The notes beneath the pieces were generated by a model. It was not told the DNA's origin. It saw nothing but the letters and a program-made list of their open reading frames with translations, and ran no database searches. 32,982 nucleotides of DNA from Candidatus Eisenbergiella merdavium (GTDB lineage Bacteria; Bacillota; Clostridia; Lachnospirales; Lachnospiraceae): assembly GCA_019119595.1 (NCBI GenBank), contig DWWS01000043.1:1-32982 (forward strand), read 5' to 3'. Positions 31,243 through 32,982 of the stretch are shown piece by piece. How positions within the stretch are numbered: position 1 is the first letter of the stretch; each line of letters opens with the position of its first letter. The translations under genes and the position numbers were made by a program.

Positions 31243-32286
31243 TCAGGGCTCCTGCTCCGCCCTGCGGCAGGAATCCCGGATCACCAGCCTTGCCTCCGCC
31301 ATCTGCATCCTGGGCTGCTCCTCCCCGTGGGCAAGTCCTGCTGCCGTCCGGATGAGGAGATCCGCGTATCTGTCATAATCATAGCCCGCGCAGGTCAGCC
31401 TGGGCATGCAGGTCTGCGCGATATAGGTGTCCTCAAATCCGGCCACAGAGATATCCTCCGGGATCCGGATGCCGTTCTCCTGCAGGGAGCGCATGATCCC
31501 CGCCGCAAGAAGGTCATTATCCGCGATGATCGCGGTGGGCAGCGGAACGTCCGCCTTTAAAAAGTGCTCCATCGCCTCCGCCCCGCTTCCCGCGTCGAAC
31601 CCATCCGCGTCCCGGATATATTCCTCCCGCACGAAGATCCCATGCTTTCTCAGCATCTGCCGGTAGCGCAGCCTTTTGTCCACCGTCGCCTTTTTCCCGC
31701 TGTTCCCGCCGATGAGGGCGATTCTTTTGTGCCCGTTCCCGATCAGGTATTCCATCAGAAGCTCCATGGACTGCCCGTCGTCGAAGCAGACCTGGTAGCA
31801 GTCCGCCCCGTCCAGCCTTCCCGTGATCAGCACGGGCGTCTTATTGGCGATCTGGTTTACGTTCTCCACATACTCCATATCCGATACCAGATCCTCCACC
31901 GCTCCTCCCAGCTGGATGACGGCGTCCACCCGCTGGCTGTAATACCGCTCCAGATAGGCCAGCTCTATTTCCTTTTTCCCAAAGGAATTACACAGGATGA
32001 TCATATAGCCCTGCCTGGCCGCCGCCTTCTCGCAGGCCACCGCCAGCCCGGAATAGAACGGGTTGCGGATATCGGAGACCAGCAGACCGATCACCTTTGT
32101 CTCCACGCGGCTTAACCCCTGCGCCTTAGCGTTCGGCCGGAAATCATACTTTTCGATCAGCTCCAGGACCCGCTTTTTCTTTTCCTCGCTGACCCGGGCG
32201 CTTCCCGTGAGCACCCGGGACACGGTGGCGGGGGAGACGCCCGCCTCCTCCGCTATGGTATAGATGCTGACAACTTCCTTTTCCAT
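31243..32286 (-). CDS. LacI-family transcriptional regulator (second paralogue)
   Basis: A 347-residue regulator, nearly identical in its DNA-binding domain to the protein at 30152 (EEAGVSPATVSRVL against REAGVSPATVSRVL) and in its hinge (DFRPNAKAQGL). The core reads IGLLVSDIRNPFYSGLAV, VDAVIQLGG, ALIGGNSGKK, AIIADNDLLAAGI, GIRIPEDISVAGFED. Sensor residues differ more than the HTH, suggesting two inducers and overlapping operators. ATG 32286 follows GAGGACGGA. It lies between the GH35 gene and the other LacI gene, 53 bp from the latter, probably one transcript. Confidence 0.93.
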   Translation of the reverse strand: MEKEVVSIYTIAEEAGVSPATVSRVLTGSARVSEEKKKRVLELIEKYDFRPNAKAQGLSRVETKVIGLLVSDIRNPFYSGLAVACEKAAARQGYMIILCNSFGKKEIELAYLERYYSQRVDAVIQLGGAVEDLVSDMEYVENVNQIANKTPVLITGRLDGADCYQVCFDDGQSMELLMEYLIGNGHKRIALIGGNSGKKATVDKRLRYRQMLRKHGIFVREEYIRDADGFDAGSGAEAMEHFLKADVPLPTAIIADNDLLAAGIMRSLQENGIRIPEDISVAGFEDTYIAQTCMPRLTCAGYDYDRYADLLIRTAAGLAHGEEQPRMQMAEARLVIRDSCRRAEQEP

Positions 32287-32314
32287 TCCGTCCTCTTTCC
32301 TTCCGCCCGCGTAA

Positions 32315-32409
32315 CGTCCGGACGATATCCGGACCTCCGATGTCAGGACATCCAATGCCCAGTTTATCCAATGTCCGGACATTCCATGTCCGGCTTATCC
32401 GATATCCGG
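32315..32409. repeat. cluster of TCCGGA-centred palindromes between GH35 and LacI genes
   Basis: CGTCCGGACG (32315-32324), GATATCCGGAC (32324-32334), ATGTCAGGACAT (32340-32351), the perfect 14-bp palindrome AATGTCCGGACATT (32370-32383), CATGTCCGG (around 32386-32393) and GATATCCGG (32401-32409) lie within 95 bp. They fill the upstream region of the second LacI gene and reach into the end of the GH35 gene. The spacing is irregular, about 12-18 bp between units on the minus strand. Confidence 0.7.
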
Positions 32410-32982
32410 CTCGTCTGTAAGCGTGATCTCTCCCGGCGCCTTCCCTTCCGTCTCAAACAGGATGATCTCGTTCTCTCCCTTCTTCAAAAGAGGAGCCGGG
32501 ATGTACAGACGCTTCTGCGGCCCGATCTCCCAGTATCTTCCTATATTAAATCCGTTCACGAACGCGCAGCCCTTCCCCCAGCCTCCGAAATCCAGCCAGG
32601 TGTCGCAGCATTCCTCCGCCTCAAAGGTAAAGCGGTAAAAGGCGGGAAGACCTTCCTCATAGCCCTTCGTGAAGTCCAGCTTCTCCAGGTTGTCAAGCGG
32701 CAGCGGATACATCTCCCAGTTGTAGTGCATGTGGCCGTTTAACTGCACGCATCCGGCGATCCCCTTCCTCTGGCTCTCCATCCGCGGCCCGAAATTTACG
32801 CGCCCCATGTTCTCCATCAGGATGTCCATCCGCGCCGGGCGCTCGAATTTTACATCCACCTGCGCTTCCTCCAGAAGCTCCCTGTCATACAGGGTCGCCA
32901 CCGGCATTCCTTCCACGAAGATGTTCGCCCGGTCGTTCGCTCCCCACAGACGGATCTTCTCCAGGTTCTGCTCCCTCTCCAG
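32395..32982 (-). CDS. beta-galactosidase, glycoside hydrolase family 35, partial (5' end outside window)
   Basis: About 195 C-terminal residues of a GH35 enzyme; the frame stays open to the window edge, with LEREQNLEKIRLWGANDRAN upstream of an internal GTG. Recognisable C-terminal features are RMDILMENMGRVNFGPRM and AFVNGFNIGRYWEIGPQKRL, followed by LYIPAPLLKKGENEIILFE. These are the beta-sandwich domains of GH35; the catalytic barrel is not in the window. It probably heads a minus-strand operon with the two LacI genes or is controlled by them. Confidence 0.9.
   Translation of the reverse strand: MEREQNLEKIRLWGANDRANIFVEGMPVATLYDRELLEEAQVDVKFERPARMDILMENMGRVNFGPRMESQRKGIAGCVQLNGHMHYNWEMYPLPLDNLEKLDFTKGYEEGLPAFYRFTFEAEECCDTWLDFGGWGKGCAFVNGFNIGRYWEIGPQKRLYIPAPLLKKGENEIILFETEGKAPGEITLTDEPDIG

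Noticed and set aside
1..32982. CRISPR array, tRNA or rRNA genes, insertion sequences with transposase, prophage
   Set aside because: I saw no regularly spaced direct repeats with spacers, no tRNA-like T-loop sequences, and no transposase, integrase or phage structural protein among the reading frames.

Overview
The window looks like a chromosomal segment of a gut-type Clostridia bacterium, most likely family Lachnospiraceae. The basis is family content: DUF3048 lipoprotein, DUF2752 protein, DUF5107/AraC pair, PadR-SEDS pair, CarD-like factor, GH2/GH28/GH35 enzymes with LacI regulators, HicAB. Strong AGGAGG-type ribosome binding sites and sigma-A-type promoters fit a Bacillota genome. I assigned species from nothing more than this, so the family-level call is moderate. 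I found no rRNA, tRNA, CRISPR array, transposase or prophage gene.

Layout. 211-1071: RlmI-like SAM methyltransferase with its own promoter and a terminator shared with the converging operon. 1193-3790 (minus): DUF3048 lipoprotein, HypA (TTG start), DUF2752 membrane protein and a small membrane protein, one probable operon. 4041-7133: divergent DUF5107/TPR protein and AraC regulator. 7128-10860 (minus): two ABC-2 permeases, an ATPase, and an XRE-HTH/methyltransferase fusion whose start overlaps the ATPase stop. 11113-12953 (minus): PadR regulator and SEDS (FtsW/RodA-like) protein with an N-terminal permease-prefix domain. 13015-15138 (minus): an uncharacterised 532-residue protein behind a small XRE protein. 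15521-16559 (minus): small membrane protein and CarD-like factor. 16860-19041 (plus): AraC regulator and a carbamate-kinase-like protein with altered signature motifs. 19153-22198 (minus): OmpR-type regulator and histidine kinase. 22711-23430 (plus): HicA/HicB toxin-antitoxin with twin palindromic operators. 23620-27450 (minus): small membrane protein, LspA, beta-glucuronidase-like GH2, phosphodiesterase. 27907-30119 (plus): SASA-type esterase and GH28 polygalacturonase behind a cre/LacI-like operator. 30152-32982 (minus): two paralogous LacI regulators and the 3' part of a GH35 beta-galactosidase running off the window.

How it fits together. The right third is a glycan-use region: esterase plus GH28 suggest acetylated pectic material, GH35 and GH2 remove galactose or glucuronate, and LacI/AraC proteins are local regulators. 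The left two thirds is a mosaic of small regulatory and envelope units, each with its own transcription factor.

The least ordinary content is non-coding. Three intergenic elements share the 12-mer GTGCCGRAGCGT and are built from nested hairpins that abut stop codons or ribosome binding sites. A second hairpin family occurs twice with one compensated base-pair change. A 15-nt leader module directly precedes the starts of both the SEDS gene and lspA. A cluster of TCCGGA-centred palindromes lies between the GH35 and LacI genes. Function of these elements is unknown to me. They are the best candidates for something undescribed, together with the XRE/532-residue pair and the ABC/XRE-methyltransferase operon.
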